Below are positions 1-8,529 of a stretch of DNA of 44,326 bases, in pieces. The DNA comes from an uncultured Bacteroidales bacterium. Its GTDB lineage: Bacteria; Bacteroidota; Bacteroidia; Bacteroidales; UBA932. The notes below the pieces were generated by a model that was not told where the DNA came from, ran no database searches, and was given only the letters and a program-made list of their open reading frames with translations. Position numbers and translations under genes: made by a program. How positions within the stretch are numbered: the stretch's first letter is position 1; each line of letters begins with the position of its first letter. Where the stretch lies: NCBI GenBank assembly GCA_900544815.1, contig UQWT01000010.1, positions 1 through 44,326 on the forward strand, written 5' to 3'.

Positions 1-2
1 CC

Positions 3-386
3 TATCTGTCCTACTGCAAGAAAAGAAAGAGAAAGGCATCAAGGACAAGGATGCTCAAGCGCCGTATGATCAGGCTTCTTGAAAAGCTCCTCATACAGCG
101 GGATGAGATTCATCGGGAGTACGGGAGCACACTTCGCTATACCCAGGATTATCAGAAGCGTCTTTCCATCATCAGAAAGGTTCTTGTACAGGAGAAGGAA
201 ATGTTTGAAGGGAGAAAGGTCAGCGACCGCATCGTTAGCATTGACCGTCATTACGTACGTCCCATTGTAAGAGGCAAGGAGACAAAATCCGTTGAGTTCG
301 GTGTGAAGGTCAACAACATACAGATAGACAGAAATCCTGTGGATTTTCTTTGGAATACATACGGCAAATGCCATACTGATGATTAA
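3..386 (+). pseudogene. 3'-truncated DDE transposase remnant
   Basis: The frame is open from the window edge, so the 5' part lies outside. The readable peptide contains a segment around RIVSIDRHYVRPIVRGKET followed by KSVEFGVKVNNIQID, which I recognise as typical of IS1182/IS5-type transposases of Bacteroidetes (the region before the second catalytic acidic residue). After about residue 95 of the ATG-initiated part the similarity breaks off and the frame ends at a stop at 384-386. The catalytic C-terminal part is therefore missing, and no downstream inverted repeat is recognisable. This is a dead remnant of an insertion sequence. The exact IS family is uncertain. Confidence 0.6.
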
Positions 387-523
387 CAAGATCAGGAACA
401 GAGCGGTTAAAGCAGCATGATATGATTTTACTGACAGAATTAGAGGAGGTCATCTGACTTCTTCCGGAACGTCATGTCCTGCCGATAAAAGTATATGAGA
501 AAATGCAGAAAAATGACAATAAA

Positions 524-568
524 AATGGCATATGAAGTGATTATACTGGGTCATCTTCATATGCCATT
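524..568. terminator. Perfect 14-bp hairpin, possible terminator
   Basis: Bases 524-537 are the exact reverse complement of 555-568, with a 17-nt loop. A T-rich stretch follows on the plus strand. It lies between the transposase remnant and the 3' end of the esterase-like gene on the minus strand, so it could end transcription from either side. It could also be a remnant of an element end. The stem is AT-rich, so its strength as a terminator is uncertain. Confidence 0.4.
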
Positions 569-651
569 GTATTTTATAGGAACATTTACTGAATATCCCT
601 ACATATACCATTGTATTTTATAGGAACATTTACTGAATATCCCTACATATA
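564..651. repeat. Two tandem copies of a 44-bp unit
   Basis: Bases 564-607 and 608-651 are identical 44-bp direct repeats beginning CCATTGTATTTT. A third copy is only begun (CCAT at 652). The first unit overlaps the right arm of the upstream hairpin. The perfect identity implies a recent slippage or duplication event. The gene-free stretch 387-680 holds nothing else I can recognise. Confidence 0.9.
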
Positions 652-680
652 CCATAATTCTGTTGGTTACTGCCTAAGCT

Positions 681-1979
681 TTATTGATTGTTTCTGTTGT
701 ATTTCTCAAAGAAGTTGTTCTCTATATTGTACCACTCCCTTCTGTTGAAGTCTTTTGGAATGGTGTACAGGTAGTACTCTTTGGATGATGGTATGAGGTT
801 GTAGATGAAAAAGTTGTTCAGCGGATGACTTTCGCTCTCCTGCAATCCTATCTCTATTAAAAACGGAGCGGTAAGGGCTTTCGCTATATATGGAAATCTG
901 AATTTGGTGCTGTTGAGCAGTTCATCTGTAAACAGCGGAGCGTATGTTGCGCATCCGCCAATCCTTTTGTCTGTTGCTGCAATGGTTGTTGCAATTACGG
1001 CTCCTTTGCCGCAACCCTCCGTAAAAATTTTGTCTTTGTCTGTAATCCTCTTGCTGTCAATAAAATCTACTACCATAGATGCATCTCTGCAGAGCTGCAA
1101 ATAGTCTGTATCTTGTGTGCTTTTTATAACAACAAACTCAATCAGCTCGGGATTGTCGTTTGGATTAACGGCGCATTCATTCTCTTTGCAGTAGTCAAAC
1201 CGTATGACGGTAGGATGGCTTCTTTTCTTTAAAAGTGAGAATATACCATCTTTTGGTACAAAGTAGTAACCTTTTATGGTGCGATTGTTTTTGGCAGGGA
1301 TTTCAACCAAATAGCAATTTCTCTCTTTATTGTCTGTGCTCTTGATCTTTGTACTTTTGTAGTCTAACCGTGCTACCACCGGCTTGTTGTTTATTGCGCC
1401 TGCCAAGGAGTCGCAATATTTTGCGGCTGCCTCTTTGGATACCTCTTTCATATTGGAGAACTTTCCCAACCCCGATTCGCTGTCTATCCTCTGCGGCTCG
1501 TATGCTATGTTGTATCTATAGTAGAAGTGCACCCCGGAATCTTGCTGGTTTCTTATCTCAACATTGTATATTCCCGGCATGGGGGAGTTAAAGGCAAATG
1601 AGATGAGGGTACTGTCGCCGCTATCTATAGATGTTTCCTGAACAAATGAGTATAGGGGCTTGCCCGGGAGCTGTTCAATATTGCATTTTATGTTAAACTT
1701 TTCTTTTTTGTAGTTTGTGTTTACTGCAGATAATGAGACTTTTGGGCTTTCATTTCCATAGTATACCCAAGAGCTGTTCATGTAAAGGTAATAGATGAAA
1801 TCTCCTTTTATGAACTTTAGTTTTTCTTTTGTCCTTATTGGCTCTTCGTAGGCTTTCTGATACAGCTTTATCTCCTCTCCGTTTCTCTCCTGCGCAACCG
1901 TATGATGACACAGCGTGCTGCAAACAAGGGTTGTTGCCAATATAAATTTAAGGGGGTATGTGATCATCTTTTTTGTCAT
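681..1979 (-). CDS. Secreted AXE1-like alpha/beta-hydrolase fold protein, apparently lacking the catalytic triad
   Basis: The 432-residue protein starts with a signal peptide (hydrophobic residues about 10-24, likely cleavage near AQ-ER at 30/31), so it acts outside the inner membrane. Residues about 35-160 resemble the beta-sandwich seen before acetylxylan-esterase (AXE1/cephalosporin deacetylase) domains; about 170-430 resemble the esterase domain itself. The nucleophile-elbow region (residues 320-327, TEGCGKGA) lines up with the family's TGGSQGGA, but there is no Ser. The later GLxD site reads GLQES at 378-382, and no His follows near the end. Catalysis by the usual Ser-Asp-His triad is therefore unlikely. 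The start codon overlaps the murI stop by 4 bp (ATGA), so translation is probably coupled. Fold assignment is moderate; function is unknown. Confidence 0.6.
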   Translation of the reverse strand: MTKKMITYPLKFILATTLVCSTLCHHTVAQERNGEEIKLYQKAYEEPIRTKEKLKFIKGDFIYYLYMNSSWVYYGNESPKVSLSAVNTNYKKEKFNIKCNIEQLPGKPLYSFVQETSIDSGDSTLISFAFNSPMPGIYNVEIRNQQDSGVHFYYRYNIAYEPQRIDSESGLGKFSNMKEVSKEAAAKYCDSLAGAINNKPVVARLDYKSTKIKSTDNKERNCYLVEIPAKNNRTIKGYYFVPKDGIFSLLKKRSHPTVIRFDYCKENECAVNPNDNPELIEFVVIKSTQDTDYLQLCRDASMVVDFIDSKRITDKDKIFTEGCGKGAVIATTIAATDKRIGGCATYAPLFTDELLNSTKFRFPYIAKALTAPFLIEIGLQESESHPLNNFFIYNLIPSSKEYYLYTIPKDFNRREWYNIENNFFEKYNRNNQ

Positions 1980-2779
1980 ATCTGCAAGTTCTGGTAATAA
2001 GTCTTATGGTTCTCTGTTGTTGTATTGCTTTTGATTATTGATTCTGCCATGTTTCTCACAAGCTCAAGGTTCTCTCCCGTGCTGCAAAAGGTTGTTGTTC
2101 CTGTTGAATCTTTGTCGGGAAGCAGATTCATATTTTTTAAAATGTTGGCGGCCCTCTGTGCCACTGCCGGAGCGGGGTTTACTATTTTCATCCGCTTCCC
2201 GACAATTTTTCTTATTGGTTCTATAAGAAAAGGGTAGTGGGTGCACCCAAGAACAAGCTGGTCTGCATTCTGCGCAAGCATTGGGGTTATATACCGAGAC
2301 AGCAGTGCAAGTGCCTCTTCTGTATCTGTTTTTCCCTCTTCGACCAACTCTACAAGTCCGTCTCCCGCCTGCTCTATGACCTTCTTGTTGTAGGCGTATA
2401 TGTTTCTGGTGTTTTGGTAGAGTGTGCCTTTAAATGTTCCTCTTGTGGCAAGAACACCAATTACCCCTGTCTTTGTATTAAGCGTGGCCGGTTTTACTGC
2501 AGGCTCCATCCCCACTATTGGCAGGGTGTAGAGTTTTCTTAACGTGCTTATAGCTCCTGCAGTGGCTGTATTGCAGGCTATGACAATTATATCTGCCTTC
2601 TGTGCAATAAGGTAGTCGCAGATGACTCTGCATCTGTCTATTATCTCCTCTTTATGCTTTGGACCGTAAGGACAATTGCCGGAATCTGCTATGTAGAGAT
2701 AATTGGCATTGGACAGTAACTTTATAAGCTCCTTCCATACGGAAAGCCCACCTACGCCTGAATCGAAAACGCCTATCAT
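1976..2779 (-). CDS. murI: Glutamate racemase
   Basis: Converts L-glutamate to D-glutamate for peptidoglycan synthesis in the cytoplasm. The 267-residue length is normal. The protein opens with the family's IGVFDSGVGGLSV. The two catalytic cysteines are visible at Cys69 (IACNTATAG) and Cys179 (LGCTHYPFL), and the ADSGNCPYG loop sits at 31-39. The ATG at 2779 is the obvious start, about 20 nt after a Bacteroidetes -7 box. The stop overlaps the start of the esterase-like gene, making a two-gene unit. Two inverted copies of the TTCCCGACAA oligomer lie inside this gene (2112-2122 and 2195-2205). Confidence 0.96.
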   Translation of the reverse strand: MIGVFDSGVGGLSVWKELIKLLSNANYLYIADSGNCPYGPKHKEEIIDRCRVICDYLIAQKADIIVIACNTATAGAISTLRKLYTLPIVGMEPAVKPATLNTKTGVIGVLATRGTFKGTLYQNTRNIYAYNKKVIEQAGDGLVELVEEGKTDTEEALALLSRYITPMLAQNADQLVLGCTHYPFLIEPIRKIVGKRMKIVNPAPAVAQRAANILKNMNLLPDKDSTGTTTFCSTGENLELVRNMAESIIKSNTTTENHKTYYQNLQI

Positions 2780-2800
2780 TTCTTTATTTTTTTAGGGTGA

Positions 2801-2808
2801 CAAATATA
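2801..2808 (-). promoter_or_regulatory. Probable -7 box of the murI promoter
   Basis: On the minus strand this reads TATATTTG, an exact match to the Bacteroidetes -7 consensus TAnnTTTG, about 20 nt before the murI start codon. I see no clear -33 TTTG at the right spacing, so only half of the promoter is supported. Confidence 0.5.
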
Positions 2809-2817
2809 CAAAAGAAG

Positions 2818-2861
2818 AAGCTGAATAAAAAGGTAATCGTTTTACACATTCTATTCAGCTT
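2818..2861 (-). terminator. Terminator-like hairpin after the thioredoxin lipoprotein gene
   Basis: AAGCTGAATA (2818-2827) pairs perfectly with 2852-2861 around a 24-nt loop. On the minus strand the hairpin is followed by a pyrimidine-rich CTTCTTCTTTTG stretch. It sits just past the stop of the upstream gene and directly before the murI -7 box, so it could separate the two transcription units. The large loop lowers confidence. Confidence 0.5.
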
Positions 2862-2886
2862 TATCTGTTATCTGTTTAGGGGACCG

Positions 2887-4035
2887 TTATAGTCTCTCGC
2901 TAAGTATCTGCTCTATCTCCTCCTCTGTAGCTCTTCTCTTGATTATTGTTCCGCTTTGGTCTACGAGTACGTTCTGTGGAATATATTTTACCATATATGG
3001 TGTGCCTGCTGCATTCTCCCAGCCTTTAAGGTCTGAAACATGAGGCCATGTCAGACCGTCTTTTTTGATGGCCTCTTCCCATTTTGCCTTGTCTGTATCA
3101 AATGATACCCCAAGTACCTCAAATCCTTTGCTGTGGTATTTCTTGTAAATCCTTACAAGAGTAGGGTTAAATGCGCGGCATGGACCGCACCAAGATGCCC
3201 AGAAATCGAGCATTGTAACTTTGTTCTTTGAGTAAACATCTGAGAACTTAATCATTGTTCCGTCTGGAGCTGCCTGTTCAAAATCCGGGGCAACTTTACC
3301 GTTTTCAAGAGCTTTCATGCCCTCGATTGTAGATGCAATTTTCTTTACAATACGGTTCTCCTTAAAGTTGGCAGTATCTGCGGCAAATGGTTCAAATGCG
3401 GCAAGAAGATCGTCTAACTCAAGTGAATAAAGATCTTCGTTAAGTTTGTATAGTGCATATAAAGAGGTTGGATTGAGTTTCACATAGTTGTTGACAGCAT
3501 CGCGGAACGCCTTGTTGATCTCGGTATTTATCTTTATTATCTCCTCTCTTCTCTCTGCTGTGGTCTCCTCTTTCTGGTATTCATCTATAAGCGCTTCAAA
3601 GTTATGCTCCTTCTGCATGCTTAGCATTATGTTCTCAAGAGAGTCAATAACGCCCTGTGTCTTTCCTCCTTTGATTGTGCTTATAGACTCTGTAAATCTT
3701 CCATCTTCTATTTTTGTGAAATCAAGATCTACAACATAATTCTCATTCTCTACAAACAATCTTGCAAAAGCGTTTCTTTCTTTGCCAGGGAATGCCATGT
3801 AGTACATCTCAGGGGTTGTTACTGTACCTGTAAATACAGCTTTGCCGTTCTTTATGGCAACTGTCTGTTTTACAAGGTCTTCACCTTTTTGATAATTTGT
3901 CAGCATTAATGAGTCAGATGTTATCTGTGTGCTGTCTCCCTGCAAGTTTACAGTAATATTGTAAGATGCAGTGTTTTTTTTGTTAGTGCAGGCAATTGCT
4001 AAAATTGCGGCACCTATCAATAATAAATGTTTCAT
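2887..4035 (-). CDS. Lipid-anchored thiol-disulfide oxidoreductase (DUF4369 + TlpA-like thioredoxin)
   Basis: The 382-residue protein has a lipoprotein signal peptide with lipobox LAIAC (Cys16), so it is membrane-anchored and faces the periplasm. Residues about 22-120 fit the DUF4369 domain common in Bacteroidetes. A charged helical linker follows, then a thioredoxin domain (about 246-382) with active site WCGPC at 282-286 and a cis-Pro region YIPQNVLVD. Family members reduce or exchange disulfides of exported proteins. The specific partner cannot be inferred from the neighbours. It appears to be a single-gene unit: 107 nt and a hairpin separate it from murI, and a terminator separates it from rpoC. 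Confidence 0.88.
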   Translation of the reverse strand: MKHLLLIGAAILAIACTNKKNTASYNITVNLQGDSTQITSDSLMLTNYQKGEDLVKQTVAIKNGKAVFTGTVTTPEMYYMAFPGKERNAFARLFVENENYVVDLDFTKIEDGRFTESISTIKGGKTQGVIDSLENIMLSMQKEHNFEALIDEYQKEETTAERREEIIKINTEINKAFRDAVNNYVKLNPTSLYALYKLNEDLYSLELDDLLAAFEPFAADTANFKENRIVKKIASTIEGMKALENGKVAPDFEQAAPDGTMIKFSDVYSKNKVTMLDFWASWCGPCRAFNPTLVRIYKKYHSKGFEVLGVSFDTDKAKWEEAIKKDGLTWPHVSDLKGWENAAGTPYMVKYIPQNVLVDQSGTIIKRRATEEEIEQILSERL

Positions 4036-4161
4036 GTTTAGTTAATGATTTTTAAATCTTCGTGCGGCCAAGTTAGTAATGTTATTTTGAATCTTTACCT
4101 AAAACTTTATTTCTTTAACAATTTTTTAATAATATTGTTGTGTGATTATAACTATATAATA

Positions 4162-4195
4162 AAAGGGATAGCCGTTTCGCTCGGTTATCCCCTTT
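4162..4195 (-). terminator. Terminator of the rpoBC operon
   Basis: A GC-containing hairpin (AAAGGGATAGCCG pairing with CGGTTATCCCCTTT, one wobble and one bulge) lies 22 nt after the rpoC stop. On the minus strand it is followed by TTTTATTATAT, the expected T-tract of an intrinsic terminator. Confidence 0.82.
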
Positions 4196-4217
4196 ATCGC
4201 TCTATATAGCTTGTCTG

Positions 4218-7200
4218 TTATTCCTCTGTAACAGTCTCTTTTGCTAATTTTGCTTTAGCCATTCTCTGATAGTCGTCCATTGAAGCAACAACAAGCTTTT
4301 CGTACTCCCTTAAGCCTGTACCTGCAGGAATAGGGTGTCCGCATATAACATTCTCTTTTAGACCCTCCAAGGTATCCACCTTACCGTAGATAGCGGCTTC
4401 GCTAAGTACTTTGGTTGTCTCCTGGAATGATGCGGCAGACATAAAGCTGCTGGTCTTTAATGCTGCACGTGTAATACCTTGAAGCACCTGATTAGAGGTT
4501 GCAGGTACTGCGTCTCTTGCCTCTACAATCTTCTTGTCCATACGTTTAAGCATAGAGTTTTCATCTCTAAGCCTTCTCACTGTAACAATCTGGCCGGCCT
4601 TGAGGTCCTCTGAGTCGCCTGCATCGAGGATAACCTTCTTATCCCAGATATTGTCGTTCTCCTGCATAAACTCCCATTTGTCAACCAACTGCTCTGGCAG
4701 GAACTTGGTATCGCCCGGATCAACAATCTCAACTTTACGCATCATCTGCCTTACGATAATCTCAAAGTGTTTGTCGTTGATCTTAACACCCTGCATACGG
4801 TAAACCTCCTGTACCTCGTTTACAATGTACTCCTGTACTTTGGTAGGTCCCTGTATTGCAAGGATATCTGCAGGAGATATAGCACCGTCTGACAAAGGCA
4901 TACCGGCACGTACATAGTCGTTCTCCTGTACCAAAATCTGCTTTGAGAGTGGGACAAGGTAATGTTTCTCCTCTCCGGTCTTTGATTTGACTATAATCTC
5001 GCGGTTACCTCTCTTTATCTTACCCATTACTACCTCTCCGTTTATCTCGGAAACAATTGCAGGGTTAGATGGGTTACGTGCCTCAAAAAGCTCTGTAACA
5101 CGTGGAAGGCCACCGGTGATATCGCCGGATTTACCAATTGCACGAGGTATCTTTATGAGGACATCTCCGGCTTTTAGATCCTGATTGTTCTCAACCATGA
5201 TATGTGCACCAACAGGCAGGTTGTACTGTCTAAGCTCGTTGCCATCGTTGTCCAAGATCCTTATTATAGGGTTCTTGGATTTGTCCCTCGACTCAATTAC
5301 AACCTTCTCTCTGTGCATTGAGTACTCGTCTGCAGCCTCCTCTCTGTATGTAAGACCCTCAACAAGTCCGTCATAAGCTACTTTACCGGACAACTCTGTA
5401 ATGGTTGTTGCGTTATAAGCATCCCACTCGCAGATTCTGTCCCCTTTCTTAACCATGTCGCCATCCTTAAAGTACAGGATGGCTCCGTATGGAATATCGT
5501 GCTGTGAGAGTGTGATTCCGGTATTTGCATCAACTATACGCATCTCTGCCGTACGGCCGATTACAATATCCTGTTTCTCTCCGTTGTCAAGATCTTTTAC
5601 AATGGTCCTAAGCTCTTCAAACTCCAATTTACCATCATATTTGGTAATGATCTCATTCTCTGTTACGCTGCTCGATGCGGTACCTCCCACGTGGAATGTT
5701 CTAAGTGTAAGCTGTGTACCAGGCTCACCAATAGACTGTGCTGCAATGACTCCAACAACCTCTCCCTTCTCTACCATCTTGCCTCTTGCAAGGTTACGGC
5801 CGTAACATTTTGCACATACACCTTTTCTCGATTCGCAGGTAAGCACAGACCTTATCTCAACAGCCTCAATAGGAAGCGATTCTATTGTGGATGCAATCTC
5901 CTCTGTAATCTCCTCGCCTGCACCTACTATCAACTCACCTGTAAGAGGGTTGTATACATCATGGACGGTTGTACGTCCTAATATTCTCTCGTATAGTGTC
6001 TCTACAATGTCATCTTTGTTCTTTATGGCTGTTGCAATAAGACCTCTCAGTGTACCGCAATCCTCCTCATTAATAATGACATCGTGCGATACATCTACAA
6101 GCCTTCTTGTAAGGTAACCTGCGTCTGCAGTCTTCAACGCTGTATCTGCCAAACCTTTACGTGCACCGTGTGTTGAGATGAAGTACTCCAATACAGACAG
6201 ACCCTCTTTAAAGTTTGCCAAGATTGGGTTCTCAATAATCTGAGGACCCTCAGATCCCGATTTCTGAGGTTTTGCCATCAATCCACGCATACCACACAAC
6301 TGACGAATCTGCTCTTTTGATCCACGGGCTCCTGAGTGAAGCATCATGTATACAGGATTGAATCCGTCGTTATCTGCAGCAATCTGCTTCTCTACGATAT
6401 TGGTAAGTCTTGAGTTTGTATTTGTCCAGATATCAATAATCTGGTTGTATCTCTCGTTGTTGGTTATCAAACCGTTGTTGTAGCTGAACATAATGTTCTC
6501 AACGGCTTTGTAACCCTCTTCAACAAGCTCTTTCTTTTCTGCAGGGATAATAACGTCTCCAAGGTTGAATGATAGGCCACCCTTGAATGCCATTGTGTAT
6601 CCTATGCTCTTTATATCATCGAGGAACTGTGCTGTTCTTGCAACGCCCGATACCTTAAGAACATTACCAATGATATCCCTTAGTGATTTCTTCGTAAGGA
6701 TCTCATTTATATATCCTACTTCCGGAGGTACTACCTGGTTGAATATAACTCTTCCTGCGGTTGTCTCCATCATCTCATATCCGTTCTCGGGGTGCATGAA
6801 ATCTTTTGGTAGTCTTACGGAGATTTTTGCATGAAGATCCAATCTCTTTTCGTTCAATGCAATGATTATCTCCTCGGGTCCGTAGAATCTCATACCCTCA
6901 CCCTTTACGTTAGGCCTTGGTTTGGTAATGTAGTACAGACCAAGTACCATATCCTGAGACGGAACTGTGATAGGGGCTCCGTTGGCAGGGTTAAGGATAT
7001 TGTGAGAGCCTAACATAAGCAGCTGGGCCTCAAGTATTGCTGCATTGCCAAGTGGTAAGTGTACCGCCATCTGGTCACCGTCGAAGTCTGCGTTGAATGC
7101 AGTACATGCAAGCGGGTGCAGCTGAATGGCTTTTCCTTCAATAAGTTTTGGCTGGAATGCCTGGATACCAAGTCTGTGTAGGGTAGGGGCACGGTTTAGA

Positions 7201-8501
7201 AGTACAGGGTGTCCCTTCATCACATTCTCTAAAATGTCCCAGATCACAGCCTCTTTCTTGTCTACTATCTTCTTTGCAGATTTAACTGTCTTTACAATAC
7301 CTCTTTCAATCAGTTTTCTAATGATAAATGGTTTGTAAAGCTCTGCTGCCATATATTTAGGCAGTCCGCATTCGTGCATCTTAAGCTCCGGGCCAACAAC
7401 GATTACCGAACGTGCCGAATAGTCTACACGTTTACCCAACAAGTTCTGACGGAATCGTCCCTGTTTTCCTTTCAAACTGTCTGAAAGTGACTTTAATGTT
7501 CTGTTGGCCTCTGTCTTTACTGCATTGGATTTCTTTGAGTTGTCGAACAGTGAGTCAACAGCCTCCTGAAGCATACGTTTCTCATTTCTAAGAATAACCT
7601 CAGGTGCTTTAATCTCTATAAGTCTTTTCAGACGATTGTTTCTTATGATTACTCTTCTGTAGAGGTCGTTGAGGTCTGATGTTGCAAACCTTCCTCCGTC
7701 TAAAGGAACCAATGGTCTCAAATCCGGTGGGATGACAGGTATAACCTTAAGAATCATCCATTCGGGTTTATTGATATCTTTAGACTCTCTGAACGCCTCA
7801 ATTACGCTTAGTCTCTTTAGTGCCTCTGCCTTTCTCTGCTGAGATGTCTCTGTCTCTATCTTGTTCCTCAATTCGTATGAGAGGTTATCCAAGTCTATCT
7901 GAGACAGCAGTTTGTATATGGCGTCTGCTCCCATGCCGGCAACGAACTTGTTGGGGTCTTCGTCGGGAAGCATCTGGTTCTCCTTTGGAAGAGAGCCGAG
8001 TACGCTCAAATACTCCTCCTCTGTAAGCAGGTCCAATTTATGTACACCGTTCTCTGCTGCAAGTCCGGGCTGAATGACTACATATTTCTCGTAATAAACT
8101 ATAGTATCCAACTTCTTAGACGGGATGCCAAGCAGATAACCTATCTTGTTTGGAGTTGAACGGAAATACCATATATGCGCTACAGGAACGGTAAGTGTTA
8201 TGTGTCCCATCCTCTCTCTACGAACCTTCTTCTCTGTTACCTCTACACCGCAACGGTCGCAGATGATCCCTTTGTAGCGGATTCTCTTGTACTTTCCGCA
8301 ATGGCACTCATAATCCTTAGACGGGCCGAAGATTCTCTCGCAGAAAAGTCCGTCTCTCTCCGGTTTGTAGGTACGGTAGTTGACAGTCTCAGGCTTTAGA
8401 ACCTCGCCCGAAGATCTTTCCAAAATCTCTTCGGGTGAAGCCAATCCTATGCTAATTCGGTTGAAATTGCTTTTAACCTTAATCTCTTTCTTAAAAGACA
8501 T
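4218..8501 (-). CDS. rpoC: DNA-directed RNA polymerase subunit beta'
   Basis: The 1427-residue length fits Bacteroidetes beta'. The N-terminal zinc site is seen as Cys66, Cys68, Cys81 and Cys84. The catalytic Mg-binding loop NADFDGDQMAVH has Asp472, Asp474 and Asp476. The second zinc cluster (CESRKGVCAKCYG) lies in the C-terminal half, next to the trigger-loop/bridge-helix part (GEPGTQLTLRTFHVGG). It starts 28 nt after the rpoB stop and is cotranscribed with it. A variant of the repeated oligomer (TCGTCGGGAAG) is present at 7960-7970. Nothing suggests damage. Confidence 0.99.
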   Translation of the reverse strand: MSFKKEIKVKSNFNRISIGLASPEEILERSSGEVLKPETVNYRTYKPERDGLFCERIFGPSKDYECHCGKYKRIRYKGIICDRCGVEVTEKKVRRERMGHITLTVPVAHIWYFRSTPNKIGYLLGIPSKKLDTIVYYEKYVVIQPGLAAENGVHKLDLLTEEEYLSVLGSLPKENQMLPDEDPNKFVAGMGADAIYKLLSQIDLDNLSYELRNKIETETSQQRKAEALKRLSVIEAFRESKDINKPEWMILKVIPVIPPDLRPLVPLDGGRFATSDLNDLYRRVIIRNNRLKRLIEIKAPEVILRNEKRMLQEAVDSLFDNSKKSNAVKTEANRTLKSLSDSLKGKQGRFRQNLLGKRVDYSARSVIVVGPELKMHECGLPKYMAAELYKPFIIRKLIERGIVKTVKSAKKIVDKKEAVIWDILENVMKGHPVLLNRAPTLHRLGIQAFQPKLIEGKAIQLHPLACTAFNADFDGDQMAVHLPLGNAAILEAQLLMLGSHNILNPANGAPITVPSQDMVLGLYYITKPRPNVKGEGMRFYGPEEIIIALNEKRLDLHAKISVRLPKDFMHPENGYEMMETTAGRVIFNQVVPPEVGYINEILTKKSLRDIIGNVLKVSGVARTAQFLDDIKSIGYTMAFKGGLSFNLGDVIIPAEKKELVEEGYKAVENIMFSYNNGLITNNERYNQIIDIWTNTNSRLTNIVEKQIAADNDGFNPVYMMLHSGARGSKEQIRQLCGMRGLMAKPQKSGSEGPQIIENPILANFKEGLSVLEYFISTHGARKGLADTALKTADAGYLTRRLVDVSHDVIINEEDCGTLRGLIATAIKNKDDIVETLYERILGRTTVHDVYNPLTGELIVGAGEEITEEIASTIESLPIEAVEIRSVLTCESRKGVCAKCYGRNLARGKMVEKGEVVGVIAAQSIGEPGTQLTLRTFHVGGTASSSVTENEIITKYDGKLEFEELRTIVKDLDNGEKQDIVIGRTAEMRIVDANTGITLSQHDIPYGAILYFKDGDMVKKGDRICEWDAYNATTITELSGKVAYDGLVEGLTYREEAADEYSMHREKVVIESRDKSKNPIIRILDNDGNELRQYNLPVGAHIMVENNQDLKAGDVLIKIPRAIGKSGDITGGLPRVTELFEARNPSNPAIVSEINGEVVMGKIKRGNREIIVKSKTGEEKHYLVPLSKQILVQENDYVRAGMPLSDGAISPADILAIQGPTKVQEYIVNEVQEVYRMQGVKINDKHFEIIVRQMMRKVEIVDPGDTKFLPEQLVDKWEFMQENDNIWDKKVILDAGDSEDLKAGQIVTVRRLRDENSMLKRMDKKIVEARDAVPATSNQVLQGITRAALKTSSFMSAASFQETTKVLSEAAIYGKVDTLEGLKENVICGHPIPAGTGLREYEKLVVASMDDYQRMAKAKLAKETVTEE

Positions 8502-8529
8502 ATTATTGTGATTTCTTATTTATTAACAA

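Noticed and set aside
39..389. 116-codon minus-strand frame opposite the transposase remnant
   Set aside because: The plus-strand frame carries recognisable transposase motifs; the minus one does not.
564..651. CRISPR-like repeat
   Set aside because: Two adjacent identical units without spacers; a tandem duplication, not a CRISPR array.
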